From the NCBI RefSeq assembly GCF_003268025.1, contig NZ_QLUW01000004.1:248001-312000 (forward strand): a DNA stretch of 64,000 nucleotides. Reading direction: 5' to 3'. This DNA comes from Paenibacillus montanisoli. Its GTDB lineage: Bacteria; Bacillota; Bacilli; Paenibacillales; Paenibacillaceae. Below are positions 51,052 through 59,300 of this stretch, piece after piece. The stretch's first letter is position 1. The number at the start of each line of letters is the position of its first letter. Made by a program: the position numbers and the translations under genes. The notes below the pieces were generated by a model. That model worked only from the letters and a program-made list of their open reading frames with translations, ran no database searches and had not been told where the DNA came from.

Positions 51052-51642
51052 TCAATCCCGCTCTTCCAAATTACGCTGCAGATAGGTCTCCAGCGTATTG
51101 GTAATGTCGAACACGGTGTGCGCGAGATCGTAATTCTCAAAGGCATGCTCGCAGGTGGATTGATAACGGATTGCCGTCTCATACTGATCCAGATTGGTTT
51201 TGATCACGTCCGGATCGATGCCCGCTTCGACCTGACGCTCTTGAACGGTGCGCCGGTCCGCATAGATGAACAGCCGCACAACCCGGTCGCCATACGTTTC
51301 TTTCAGCGCTTGAGCACCCTCGGGATTAAGAATCAAATAAATGCTTCCGCCCTTCTTCAGGCTGTACGCGATATCCTTGCCCCGCAAGCCGTAAAGGTTG
51401 CCGTTGATGGTGACGCTTTCAATAAAATCGCCGTCGGCATCGAACTGTTCATACAGCTCGGGGGTAATGAAATGGTAATCCTGGCCGTTCACTTCGCCCG
51501 ACCGCGGCTTGCGCGTCGCATAAGAGATCACTTTTGTGATACCCAGCGTTGCGCCTACGCTATCGGCCACTGTTTTGCGTCCAGAGCCGTCCGGTCCTGT
51601 AAAAACGAATATCAGCTCGCGTTCCTTCTCATCGCTCATCAT
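51052..51642 (-). CDS. Guanylate kinase-family protein
   Basis: About 196 residues. The P-loop reads TGPDGSGRKT instead of the usual GPSGVGKGT, but the GMP-binding segments are present (ATRKPRSGEVNGQDYHFIT, an acidic-FIES loop and GNLYGL). LDQYETAIRYQ matches the helix near the end. The enzyme would make GDP from GMP. It is away from the usual rpoZ/coaBC neighbourhood, so it may be a second, specialised copy. An AGGAGG box lies five bases before ATG 51642; the next ATG (51639) is also possible. Confidence 0.85.
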   Translation of the reverse strand: MMSDEKERELIFVFTGPDGSGRKTVADSVGATLGITKVISYATRKPRSGEVNGQDYHFITPELYEQFDADGDFIESVTINGNLYGLRGKDIAYSLKKGGSIYLILNPEGAQALKETYGDRVVRLFIYADRRTVQERQVEAGIDPDVIKTNLDQYETAIRYQSTCEHAFENYDLAHTVFDITNTLETYLQRNLEERD

Positions 51643-51774
51643 CACAGCCTCCTGAACTCTTCAGAATGGTTGAATCCTCGGTGCAGAAAACGAATTATAG
51701 CTGCAGGGTTGAAATATGCTTCTCCATTATAGCTTAAACCAGCAAAATCCATCAATCGATCCAGCGCCAAATAC

Positions 51775-51885
51775 TTGACAATTTTTAGAAAATACGATAC
51801 ATTTTACGAAATCAACAAAACGATTTCCTTACGTTGGAAGCACCCGTAAGCAAAGGCAGAGCATGCCTTTCTTGCGGGTGTTTTT
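51775..51885 (+). promoter_or_regulatory. Promoter and attenuator-like leader of the coiled-coil protein gene
   Basis: TTGACA (51775-51780), 17-base spacer, TACATT (51798-51803) form a good promoter. Between it and the ATG at 51926 lies an intrinsic terminator: CACCCGTAAGCAAAGGCA (51841-51858) pairs with TGCCTTTCTTGCGGGTG (51864-51880), followed by TTTTT. CTTACG (51828-51833) can instead pair with CGTAAG (51845-51850) inside the left arm, which would break the terminator. The two alternatives suggest attenuation; the signal is unknown. Confidence 0.55.
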
Positions 51886-51925
51886 GCGTTTACAAGGGAA
51901 TCCATCCTAAGGAGGCGTTTCCTCT

Positions 51926-52762
51926 ATGCTACATTCTATGAAGAAGAAGCCGATTTCAGCCTTACTACTTGCATGGCTAGCGTTCCTGCTTGTCCTGCCC
52001 TCGCCCGCGGATGCATCGTCCGTAAAGCTGAGCAAGTCGACGGAGAGCAAGCTTTCGAAGCAAATCGCAGCGTCAAGCTCCGCCATGAAAGGGATGCTCG
52101 CAGCTCAGAAACAAGGCCTGGCCGCTCTCCAGATGAAGGAGGATGCGCTCGATACCGCAATCGGCTCTCTCCATTACAATAACGGCAAGGGACTCACGGA
52201 TGTCCGCGCACGCATCGCGCAGATCGACGGAGCGAAGATCGCCAAGCTTACGAAGGACGTCAACGGGACTAAAGAGCGGTATAAGCCCTTATTCGCGCTC
52301 TACACGTCGTTGAATACGCAAATCAAGGACGCGAAATTTCTGAAGCTTAAGGTGCTGGCCGCTACGCTGCAAGCGCAAGCCGACAAGTTAAGGCCTGCCA
52401 CCCAACTGGCGCGCGCGGACATTCGCCTGAAGGAAGAGGCGCTCCGGGCCGCAAAGGCTGCGGCATCGGCCAAGATCAAACATCTTCGCGCCAAGCTTGC
52501 CGAAGCGGATCCGCTGCGCAGCCAGATTAAGTCCGTGCAAGCCGTCGTGTCCGGCTCGAAGAAGAACATCTCCCCCGTCATCAAAACGTTGAACGAAGCG
52601 ATAAAAGCCGGCTCCGGGGAAGGGACGCTGCAATCGATTACGACGCTCGTCTCGATCTCCCGTTCCATCGTGGAGCAGAAGCAGCGGGTTCATGCGTTCG
52701 AGACGCGCATTACCCGCATCATCCGCGATACTAAAGCGGAGATTCCGGCCTCCGGCACCTAG
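51926..52762 (+). CDS. Unknown secreted coiled-coil protein
   Basis: A 278-residue protein with a signal peptide (about 1-31, ending in SPADASS) and a long helical body rich in Ala, Lys, Leu and Gln (KLRAKLAEADPLRSQIKSV), predicted to form coiled coils between about 50 and 260. No catalytic motif is seen. AAGGAGG precedes the ATG, which follows the attenuator-like leader. It could be a cell-wall spacer or a matrix protein. The next gene, a spore-type LysM-GH18, may share its transcript across about 130 bp. Confidence 0.75.
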   Translation: MLHSMKKKPISALLLAWLAFLLVLPSPADASSVKLSKSTESKLSKQIAASSSAMKGMLAAQKQGLAALQMKEDALDTAIGSLHYNNGKGLTDVRARIAQIDGAKIAKLTKDVNGTKERYKPLFALYTSLNTQIKDAKFLKLKVLAATLQAQADKLRPATQLARADIRLKEEALRAAKAAASAKIKHLRAKLAEADPLRSQIKSVQAVVSGSKKNISPVIKTLNEAIKAGSGEGTLQSITTLVSISRSIVEQKQRVHAFETRITRIIRDTKAEIPASGT

Positions 52763-52892
52763 CCTGCGCGATAAAACCTTGACATGTGCGGCTGCGAAAC
52801 GGAATAGCATGAAAGAGGCGAATACCGGCTTACTGACCGCGCCCGGCAACATGCGAATTGCCAGGCAGGCTGTACATGAGGAGGGGAACGCG

Positions 52893-54185
52893 ATGCAAAT
52901 CCATGTCGTGCAGGCGGGACAGTCGCTGTACGGGCTGTCGCAGGCATACGGAATACCCGTAACCGACATTACTTCGGCCAATGAAATATCGCCAAACGAT
53001 ACGCTGGTGATCGGACAGGCACTGGTTATCCCGATCGTCGGCCAATATTATTGGGTGCAACCGGGAGACACGTTGACAACGGTCGCCCGCAAATTCGGCT
53101 CGACAGCCGGGGCGCTGGCTTCGGTCAACCGCATCGGCATAAACAGCGTCCTGCATGTCGGGCAGCGCTTATACATCCCCCCGGCGCCCAAGTGGCGGGC
53201 CGTCGTGAACGCCTATATCGATCCGCGGGGAACGACGGTTTCTCCGGCCTTGACCGAGTCCGCTAGGGAAGCGGCCCCGCACCTGACGTATTTGGCTCCA
53301 TCGAGCTTCCGCATCCAGCGCGACGGCACGATTGCGCTGCCGCCCCTAGACGATCTCGGAGCGATCGCGCAGCAGAATCGGACCGCGATGATGATGACGG
53401 TGACCAACCTGGAGGGCGATCAATTCAGCGCCGAGCTCGGACAGCTGGTCATGAACGATACGGCGCTGCAGGATAAGCTTATCGCGAACATCGTGGAGAC
53501 GGCGAAGCGGCTGAATTACCGCGACGTCCATTTCGACCTGGAGCATCTTCGTCCGGAGGACAAGGAAGCCTACAATCGGTTTCTTCGCAAAGCAGTCGTG
53601 CCGATTCATGAGGCCGGCTTAACGATGTCCACGGCGCTTGCTCCCAAAACGAGCGCCGCGCAGCAGGGCGCCTGGTACACCGCTCATGACTACAAGGCGC
53701 ACGGGCAAATCGCGGACTTCAGCATTATTATGACATATGAGTGGGGCTACAGCGGAGGTCCCCCAATGGCGGTCTCCCCTATCGGACCGGTCCGTAAGGT
53801 ATTGGAATATGCGCTTACGGAAATGCCCGCCGACAAAATCGTCATGGGGCAAAATTTATACGGCTACGACTGGACGCTGCCTTACGTGCCGGGCGGCGCG
53901 TATGCCCGAGCGATCAGTCCCCAAGCAGCCATCGGGCTCGCGAGGCAGTACAACGCGCAAATTTTATATGACTACACGGCCCAGGCGCCGCACTTCTCGT
54001 ATTGGGACAATAGCGGGAAGGAGCATAAAGTCTGGTTCGAGGACGCCCGCTCCATCCAGGCGAAATTTAATCTTCTTAAAGAACTCCGGCTGCGCGGCAT
54101 CAGCTATTGGAAGCTCGGCCTCAGCTTCCCGCAGAACTGGCTGCTGCTCGAGGAGAATTTTAACGTCGTCAAATTGCTGCCCTAA
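52893..54185 (+). CDS. LysM-GH18 spore-cortex-type glucosaminidase (YaaH/SleL-like)
   Basis: A 430-residue protein. The ATG at 52893 follows GGAGGGG; the longer frame overlaps the preceding gene. Two LysM domains (about 2-46, 51-95; IHVVQAGQSLYGLSQAYGI and VQPGDTLTTVARKFG) bind peptidoglycan. The GH18 domain carries DVHFDLE (D211, D215, E217), with E217 the likely acid, in place of the fuller D-G-x-D-x-D-x-E. No signal peptide, as expected for enzymes made in the mother cell and attached to the spore. The family cleaves N-acetylglucosamine in spore cortex during germination. Confidence 0.9.
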   Translation: MQIHVVQAGQSLYGLSQAYGIPVTDITSANEISPNDTLVIGQALVIPIVGQYYWVQPGDTLTTVARKFGSTAGALASVNRIGINSVLHVGQRLYIPPAPKWRAVVNAYIDPRGTTVSPALTESAREAAPHLTYLAPSSFRIQRDGTIALPPLDDLGAIAQQNRTAMMMTVTNLEGDQFSAELGQLVMNDTALQDKLIANIVETAKRLNYRDVHFDLEHLRPEDKEAYNRFLRKAVVPIHEAGLTMSTALAPKTSAAQQGAWYTAHDYKAHGQIADFSIIMTYEWGYSGGPPMAVSPIGPVRKVLEYALTEMPADKIVMGQNLYGYDWTLPYVPGGAYARAISPQAAIGLARQYNAQILYDYTAQAPHFSYWDNSGKEHKVWFEDARSIQAKFNLLKELRLRGISYWKLGLSFPQNWLLLEENFNVVKLLP

Positions 54186-54193
54186 CCAAGAAG

Positions 54194-54254
54194 AAGAGCA
54201 TTCCGCAAGCAGCCTTCCCCCACACCGAGGGCGCTGCGCGATATGCTCTTTTTT
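54194..54254 (+). terminator. Terminator of the LysM-GH18 gene
   Basis: AAGAGCAT (54194-54201) and ATGCTCTT (54243-54250), followed by TTTT; the loop of about 40 bases contains further GC pairing. Confidence 0.7.
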
Positions 54255-54422
54255 GACGTTTATGGCCGCCTGAGGTCGGAGGCCTCCCCCGCCTTAAGGC
54301 CAGCTTTAAGAACAGCCGTGAGACCGTTTCGAGAGAGGCCGCGTTATTTTACACTAGGTTTATCAGTTAACCGATATCCCTTCACCATAAACGGCAACAA
54401 ATTAAAAGGAGATGTATTGAAC

Positions 54423-54650
54423 ATGAAGAAGCTTTACCGCTCGACTCTAAACCGCAAATTGACCGGCTTGGCCGGCGGCCTCGGCGAATGGCTTGGCATC
54501 GATCCGACCATCATCCGGCTCGTGCTGATCGTATCCGGCGTTTTCAGCTTCGGCACGACGCTGCTCGCATACGCAATCGTCAGCCTGATCGTGCCGAAAG
54601 CGCCGTTCGAGGTGCTGACGCCGGACAGCCGCTTCCACTACCACGTTTAA
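54423..54650 (+). CDS. PspC-domain protein
   Basis: A 75-residue protein: a soluble N-terminus with KLYRSTLNRKLTGLAGGLGE, then a single hydrophobic stretch (IIRLVLIVSGVFSFGTTLLA) ending in a short polar tail. This is the PspC module, a membrane partner of phage-shock responses. The ATG at 54423 follows AAAAGGAGATG. The PspA-family gene begins 34 bp later, so the pair probably responds together to membrane stress. Confidence 0.92.
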   Translation: MKKLYRSTLNRKLTGLAGGLGEWLGIDPTIIRLVLIVSGVFSFGTTLLAYAIVSLIVPKAPFEVLTPDSRFHYHV

Positions 54651-54684
54651 TTCACAACACTAACTAATTAGGAGATGTTCACAA

Positions 54685-55371
54685 ATGGGATTGTTAAACC
54701 GAATTTTCAACATTACGCAAGCAGCCGCCAACGAATTGCTCGATAAGCTGGAAAATCCGGCTATGATGCTGAATCAGTACGTACGCGGAATGCAGGATGA
54801 AATCGCCGCAGCGCAGCAGGAACTGATCAAGCAGGAAGCGCTGGCCAAGGGGCTGGCGCAGCAGGCGCATGAAGCGAACGTCATGGCGGAGCACAGCGAG
54901 GCCAAAGCGCTCGAAGCCATGCGCGCCGGACAGGAAGCGCTGGCACGCGAAGCGCTTGCCGCGAAGCTGCATTACGCTGAGAAAGCGCAGCAATCTTCAC
55001 AGCTGCAGGAGCAGGCGAAGCTCACGATCGCCGAACTGACGCATCGCCTGGAAAAGGCGAAGGCCGAACTGCCTCAGCTTCTCAAGAAGCGCGAGGAATT
55101 GCTCGCCCGCATTCAGCAAACGGCGGCGAAGGCCCGCACCGGGATGCCTAGCTTCAGCGTAGGCCGGGCAAGCCTGGAAGGCGGATCCGCGCTTCGCGGC
55201 TTCCAGCGCATCGAGGAGAAGATCGCGCAGTGGGAAGCGCATGTGGCACTATCCCGCCAGCCTTACGGCGAAGCTTATGGCAGCTCGACAGCTCCCGCCG
55301 GCACGTCAAACAAGGATGCGCTCATCAATGAGCAATTGGAGCAGCTGCGCAAAAAGCTGCCGACGGAATAA
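54685..55371 (+). CDS. PspA/IM30-family protein
   Basis: A 228-residue protein, mostly long helices (ANELLDKLENPAMMLNQYVR at the start, then AQQELIKQEALAKGLAQQA), typical of PspA/Vipp1-type membrane-repair proteins that form rods or rings on the inner membrane. It is encoded directly after the PspC-domain gene with GGAGATG upstream. It is expected to stabilise damaged membrane. Confidence 0.94.
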   Translation: MGLLNRIFNITQAAANELLDKLENPAMMLNQYVRGMQDEIAAAQQELIKQEALAKGLAQQAHEANVMAEHSEAKALEAMRAGQEALAREALAAKLHYAEKAQQSSQLQEQAKLTIAELTHRLEKAKAELPQLLKKREELLARIQQTAAKARTGMPSFSVGRASLEGGSALRGFQRIEEKIAQWEAHVALSRQPYGEAYGSSTAPAGTSNKDALINEQLEQLRKKLPTE

Positions 55372-55380
55372 CGAAACGAA

Positions 55381-55424
55381 AACAACCTGACGAGGTAACG
55401 CACCGCTCGTCAGGTTGTTTTTTC
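55381..55424 (+). terminator. Terminator of the pspC-pspA unit
   Basis: AACAACCTGACGAG (55381-55394) and CTCGTCAGGTTGTT (55406-55419), a perfect 14-base stem with TTTT after it. Confidence 0.9.
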
Positions 55425-55432
55425 ATTTCATG

Positions 55433-56098
55433 CTACTTGAAACGTTCGAGCAGCTCCGCTAGCGATTGCCCCTCGAAGCTTTCGATCATCGCTTCCGCCC
55501 CGGACAAATCCATATGCGCCGTCACCGGGTTTGGCAGCGCAATGGCCCGCAGCCCCGCAGCCTTCGCCGCTTTCAGCCCGTTTAGCGAATCCTCCACCGC
55601 TACGGCTTCTGACGTCCTCACGCCAAGCGCTTCGATCGCCAGCAAGTACAAAGCCGGGTCCGGCTTCGCGCGTTCCACATCATCCCGGGTGCAGATCACC
55701 TCAAAATACGATGCGATCCCTTGCTCCCGCAAGTGCCGGTCGATCCAGACCCGATCCGAGCTGGAAGCAAGTCCGATCCGCAGTCCCAGCCGCTTCGCCT
55801 CCTCGAGCACCGCAAGGGTGCCTGGACGAAGCGCCGCCCCGCGCAGCGTTTCTTCGTGCAACGCATCAAACCGCTCTTTCAGCGCAGCACGATCCAGCGC
55901 CCTTCCCGTCAAGCGCTGCAAATCCTCATACGGATCATAGGCTCCGCCCACCGTTCCTACGCAAAGCGCCCATCGTTCCAACGCAAGCTGCTGCCCGTGT
56001 TCTTCATAGACTCTGCTAAACGCGTCGTAAGCGCAGGATTCGGTATCCACCAGCGTGCCGTCGAAATCAAAAATGATTGCGCGAATGGTCATCGTCAT
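55433..56098 (-). CDS. HAD-superfamily phosphatase (phosphoglycolate/beta-phosphoglucomutase-like)
   Basis: About 221 residues. Motif I FDFDGTLVDTE (nucleophile and acid/base Asp), motif II GLASSSDRVW, motif III Lys in RAKPDPALYL and motif IV VEDSLNGLKAA. A helical cap domain lies between about 15 and 90. It acts on small phosphorylated metabolites; sugar-phosphate specificity is inferred. AAAGGAGGAG precedes ATG 56098 (a GTG one codon earlier and an ATG two codons later are alternatives). Confidence 0.92.
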   Translation of the reverse strand: MTMTIRAIIFDFDGTLVDTESCAYDAFSRVYEEHGQQLALERWALCVGTVGGAYDPYEDLQRLTGRALDRAALKERFDALHEETLRGAALRPGTLAVLEEAKRLGLRIGLASSSDRVWIDRHLREQGIASYFEVICTRDDVERAKPDPALYLLAIEALGVRTSEAVAVEDSLNGLKAAKAAGLRAIALPNPVTAHMDLSGAEAMIESFEGQSLAELLERFK

Positions 56099-56129
56099 CA
56101 CTCCTCCTTTATCTCACTATAACCGAAAC

Positions 56130-56222
56130 AAAAAACCGCCAGCAACGAAAGTTGGGCCGCAGTCGGACACTTTGTTAAAAGCGCCTTTCTGCGGCCCAAC
56201 ACTGAATGGATATTGACGGTTT
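56130..56222 (-). terminator. Bipartite terminator after the 161-residue protein gene
   Basis: A perfect 12-base inverted repeat, GTTGGGCCGCAG (56151-56162) and CTGCGGCCCAAC (56189-56200), lies within an outer repeat (CCGCC at 56137-56141 with a GACGG at 56215-56219). On the minus strand the outer stem is followed by TTTTTTG. Confidence 0.7.
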
Positions 56223-56232
56223 GGCCTGCCGT

Positions 56233-56718
56233 TTATAACAGGAAGAAACCTTCCTCCTGCAAATACTGCTCAGCTTCTTCATAGGTTTCCAAAACCATCT
56301 CAAGGTTCGGTCCGGCATACACGTACCATAGATCGTCTTCATGCCTTAAGATCAGCGATTGCCTATCCGGCCCGTACCAGGTCGACGATTGCACTCCGCT
56401 ACGCGGGGCTGAAAAACTCTTCATTGCCAGCTCCGGTTCCCGGTGGGATAAGGAGCGGATCGATTCCGCAACCAGCTGCCGAAGCGTCTGGGCATCGTAA
56501 TCGCGAATGTTCACAAACCCCTTCTCATCGGTCTCGTAGCCGCTTAATTGTCCGGCGTACACGTACCCGTTACCGTTGGGATGCAGATGGAACGCCACAT
56601 TTTTCTTATCGTATAAGCTTTCCTCATACTGATAATTGACACGGCCGAGTGACACGTCCTTCCGCTTGAGCTCAGGAAAGGACTCCAAAATCGAAAGCTT
56701 CTCGTCGAAACTGAGCAT
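56233..56718 (-). CDS. Unknown 161-residue soluble protein
   Basis: Not recognised. A soluble, acidic protein with two similar-looking halves that both contain aromatic beta-strands (GNGYVYAGQL and LWYVYAGPN), perhaps a duplicated small beta-domain. It has no signal peptide or membrane helix. GGAGGCGATT precedes the ATG. Monocistronic. Confidence 0.75.
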   Translation of the reverse strand: MLSFDEKLSILESFPELKRKDVSLGRVNYQYEESLYDKKNVAFHLHPNGNGYVYAGQLSGYETDEKGFVNIRDYDAQTLRQLVAESIRSLSHREPELAMKSFSAPRSGVQSSTWYGPDRQSLILRHEDDLWYVYAGPNLEMVLETYEEAEQYLQEEGFFLL

Positions 56719-56841
56719 AATCGCCTCCGGAAAACGGTAATATTTTGCTGCCCATTATAACACAGCAGCCAGACAAGACCAAACTGACACGCCGCGGCAG
56801 ATTAGAAGCAGGCAGACGCTGGCCAAGTCGTCATACTAATA

Positions 56842-56856
56842 CGACATTTTATGTCG
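56842..56856. promoter_or_regulatory. Palindrome upstream of the decayed WYL-type regulator
   Basis: CGACAT (56842-56847) and ATGTCG (56851-56856) around TTT. A TATACT box follows at 56869-56874. This is a plausible autoregulatory operator, left over from an active regulator. Confidence 0.4.
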
Positions 56857-56909
56857 CGGCAGCTATTTTATACTTATCCACGTAAATACTACTTAAGAGG
56901 TGCTGCACC

Positions 56910-57232
56910 TTGAGCAACATGCATCGCATCCAATGGTTTGATAGTCGGATAGAGAAGGCAAATACCCAAACAGCACGCAGCTGGCGGCACAGTTTGAAAT
57001 TACGAAGCGCCAAGCGCAGCTGGACATCGAATATATGGCCTACTCGCTTTCAGCCTCCTTGCTTTATGGCGCTAAATATCGCGGATACTGCTACGCGAAT
57101 AAAACATACGCGCTTTCCCTGCTCTATATGACCGACGACGAGAAGAAGATTTTAAAATATTTAGCCTATCGGATGAAGCTGTTCATGCGGGAAACGGTTC
57201 ATAACCGGTTCCATGACATTGCTTTAAGATAA
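56910..57232 (+). pseudogene. Truncated, frameshifted HTH regulator of the WYL-domain type
   Basis: From TTG 56910 the frame gives MSNMHRIQWFDSRI, then shifts near 56952. The next frame reads EGKYPNSTQLAAQFEITKRQ and DIEYMAYSL, then GAKYRGYCYANKTYALSLLYMTDDEKKILKYLAYR. A second shift occurs near 57172 and the frame ends at 57232; the frame that would restore homology stops soon after (DEAVHAGNGS). The pieces match the N-terminal winged helix and linker of WYL-domain regulators, whose C-terminal WYL part is missing here. At least two frameshifts and a truncation mark it as dead. Confidence 0.75.
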
Positions 57233-57313
57233 TTCTTACCATCTCTGGACAGAATAGGGGTGATTGGTGACATACCTGCTCTTCTATTCCATGCAAAGGT
57301 GGCTTATTCAAAC

Positions 57314-57556
57314 ATGCAAAACCGCGACAACCACGACGACCACTATGATGAATACTACAACGAGACCTCCAACACGGCTGCTGGCATTAACACGCCGAGA
57401 GACCATGAAGATACCAGCCCGCTGGATTTGATCAGCCATGCGATCGAGGAAATCGTCGATAACGTGCAGCATGCTTTTGACAACGACGATGACAATGATG
57501 ATGCCGACATCGACCGGACTCGGTATACCAACCGTGCCGACGGTCATTCGTTCTAA
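57314..57556 (+). CDS. Unknown small acidic protein
   Basis: About 80 residues, not recognised. The ATG at 57314 follows AAAGGTGG. The protein is strongly acidic and rich in Asp and Asn (NDDDNDDADIDRT) with a helical middle (LDLISHAIEEIVDNVQHAF). It has no membrane segment. It follows the decayed WYL regulator and has its own terminator. Confidence 0.55.
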   Translation: MQNRDNHDDHYDEYYNETSNTAAGINTPRDHEDTSPLDLISHAIEEIVDNVQHAFDNDDDNDDADIDRTRYTNRADGHSF

Positions 57557-57569
57557 GGTTTGGCTGACT

Positions 57570-57609
57570 GTCCAAGCGAGGTGCCCTGTGCCTTGCTTGG
57601 ACTTTTTTT
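57570..57609 (+). terminator. Terminator after the small acidic protein gene
   Basis: GTCCAAGC (57570-57577) and GCTTGGAC (57595-57602), perfect eight-base stem, followed by seven T residues. Confidence 0.85.
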
Positions 57610-57621
57610 ATGATGCGTGGA

Positions 57622-57653
57622 ATAAAAAAAAGAGCACCGCAATGGATGCTCTT
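57622..57653 (-). terminator. Terminator of the IF-3 paralogue gene
   Basis: AAGAGCACC (57630-57638) pairs with GGATGCTCTT (57644-57653), one bulge, followed by a T run on the minus strand (A run from 57624). Confidence 0.8.
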
Positions 57654-57663
57654 CCTTTCAGGC

Positions 57664-58152
57664 TTATAGCGGCAGTACGCGCACGGCTGCCTGTTTGCCG
57701 CTTAGCTGGATGCCCGTTTCCTTCTTGCCGCTCCCGGCAAGATCCTTCAGCAGCTGCTCCAGCAGCTCCTTCGCCTTCGGCCCTTCCTTGCCTTGAACCT
57801 TGACGACAAGGTCAACCGCATTCCCGGACGCAAGCAGCTTCTCGCATTGGCGAAGCTTCGTATCGTAATCATGGTCCTCGATCTGCGGCGTCAGCCGGAT
57901 CTCCTTCGCCTTAAGCGGCTGGTCCTTCTTCCGTTCCTCGCGCTTCGCTGCGGACGCTTGCTCCTTTGCCGCGCTTCGGCTGATCAGCGAACACGGCGGC
58001 GGGCTGCTCATCAGCGAGGTGCAAATTAAATCGACTTTGTGCTGCTTGGCGAGCGCCAGCGCTTCCTCCCGCGATACGATGCCTAAGTCCTCACCATCGA
58101 GTCCTGTTAGCAAAACCTCTGACGCTTTGATTTGTTCATTCATAACTAACAT
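57664..58152 (-). CDS. Translation initiation factor IF-3 paralogue
   Basis: A 162-residue protein with the IF-3 layout: N-terminal domain (MNEQIKASEVLL, REEALALAKQHKVDLICTS), a charged linker (AAKREERKKDQPLKAK) and a C-terminal domain (EIRLTPQIEDHDYDTKLRQC). It differs from the usual factor: the conserved C-R-I-M-D-Y-G-K segment reads CSLISRSAAKEQ and the C-terminus ends RVLPL. It also lacks rpmI and rplT neighbours, so it looks like a second, diverged copy. It would bind the 30S subunit. GGGAGG precedes the ATG. Confidence 0.85.
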   Translation of the reverse strand: MLVMNEQIKASEVLLTGLDGEDLGIVSREEALALAKQHKVDLICTSLMSSPPPCSLISRSAAKEQASAAKREERKKDQPLKAKEIRLTPQIEDHDYDTKLRQCEKLLASGNAVDLVVKVQGKEGPKAKELLEQLLKDLAGSGKKETGIQLSGKQAAVRVLPL

Positions 58153-58284
58153 GGATTTGCCTCCCGTTCACACATCATCACTGTTCTACAAATTCGATTA
58201 AGTCTTCGAACCTTGGATTGATTCTACACTGACGATAGGTACTATGTCTTCATGATTCTCAGTGATGCGTGATGCGTCCGCAAC

Positions 58285-59283
58285 TTATCCGAATATTTGA
58301 TTTGAGCATTGGAACGGATCCGTATACTGATTCTGCAAAGTCAGGTTATGGCGGTAATGGATGCGTGCATGGTGGGATATTGGTTCACCATCGCAGTAGT
58401 AGTCATAACTCCAAGGTTCATTTCCCAACAGGTTTTGGCCCATGTTGGCAATTTCCAACTTATATTGATTAGCTAGCGAATGTACCGCGTTATTTTTGTC
58501 TGGAACGTACTTATTAAGCATTCCCTCAAAGGCAAAAGAATCAAAACCGGAGAAATGGAAAAACCGCAGCGGAAGTCCATTCGTCAAATAATCGCCTTGG
58601 TCAGAAATCGTTATCTTTCTGCGTGACAAATTCCAGGGTGCAACGTTATAACCGCAGTGTTTCAAAATTAGGATATCAAAAAAACTTGGCGCCAAATCCA
58701 TCCATTTTTGATCGGTGAATAAGCCTTGCGGAATATTGTCATGACAGAACTTTAGAAGCCTGTTTGCCCACCAGTGAATAAAGCGAAGTGATTCGTCAGA
58801 ACGGCTTATCGCAAGAAAACCAAGGTTAAACGCCCCGTGCTGCAAGGCGCAAATCTCATTGTCCCAAACAGCTTCCAGTGATTCTTCCGGCTCCAAAAGA
58901 TGGGGAGTCAACACAATCGAATGGTGGTTTAGCGCCTTCTCCAGTTCATTTAACCGGCCCAATACAAATATATCAGGATCTAGATAAACAAATTTGTTTG
59001 CGGTTTTATACTTGTTCAACAAATACAAAAAAAGGTTTCCTTTAACCGCAGTTGAGGCCTCTACCTTATTATGCATAAAAATAAATCTCTTAAAATCGGG
59101 TATCCCTAAATCTGTTGCAAGGATGATTTCATCAAAATAGTCGAAATCTTTGCAAGCGGGATGGATTTTTTCTTCAAGCAAACAGATTACCACGGTTGTA
59201 TTCGGGTTCTTTTCCTTCATTGATTTCGCTAGTACCTTAGCCTTAGGGATATAGTTTGCATTAATTGAAGTACAAACAATCAA
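58285..59283 (-). CDS. Glycosyltransferase with a DxD motif (GT8-like)
   Basis: A 332-residue cytoplasmic enzyme. The N-terminus has CTSINANYIPKAKVLAKSM (nucleotide-sugar fold) and a metal-binding YLDPDIFVLG (D102, D104), followed by AFNLGFLAI and late PLRFFHFSGFDSF. These features suit a GT-A, GT8-like transferase; the sugar and acceptor are unknown. It lies 17 bp after the LamG-glycosyltransferase gene and is markedly AT-richer than the surroundings, so the pair may be a transferred unit. Confidence 0.85.
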   Translation of the reverse strand: MIVCTSINANYIPKAKVLAKSMKEKNPNTTVVICLLEEKIHPACKDFDYFDEIILATDLGIPDFKRFIFMHNKVEASTAVKGNLFLYLLNKYKTANKFVYLDPDIFVLGRLNELEKALNHHSIVLTPHLLEPEESLEAVWDNEICALQHGAFNLGFLAISRSDESLRFIHWWANRLLKFCHDNIPQGLFTDQKWMDLAPSFFDILILKHCGYNVAPWNLSRRKITISDQGDYLTNGLPLRFFHFSGFDSFAFEGMLNKYVPDKNNAVHSLANQYKLEIANMGQNLLGNEPWSYDYYCDGEPISHHARIHYRHNLTLQNQYTDPFQCSNQIFG

Positions 59284-59300
59284 TTATATCTTCTCCTTCA

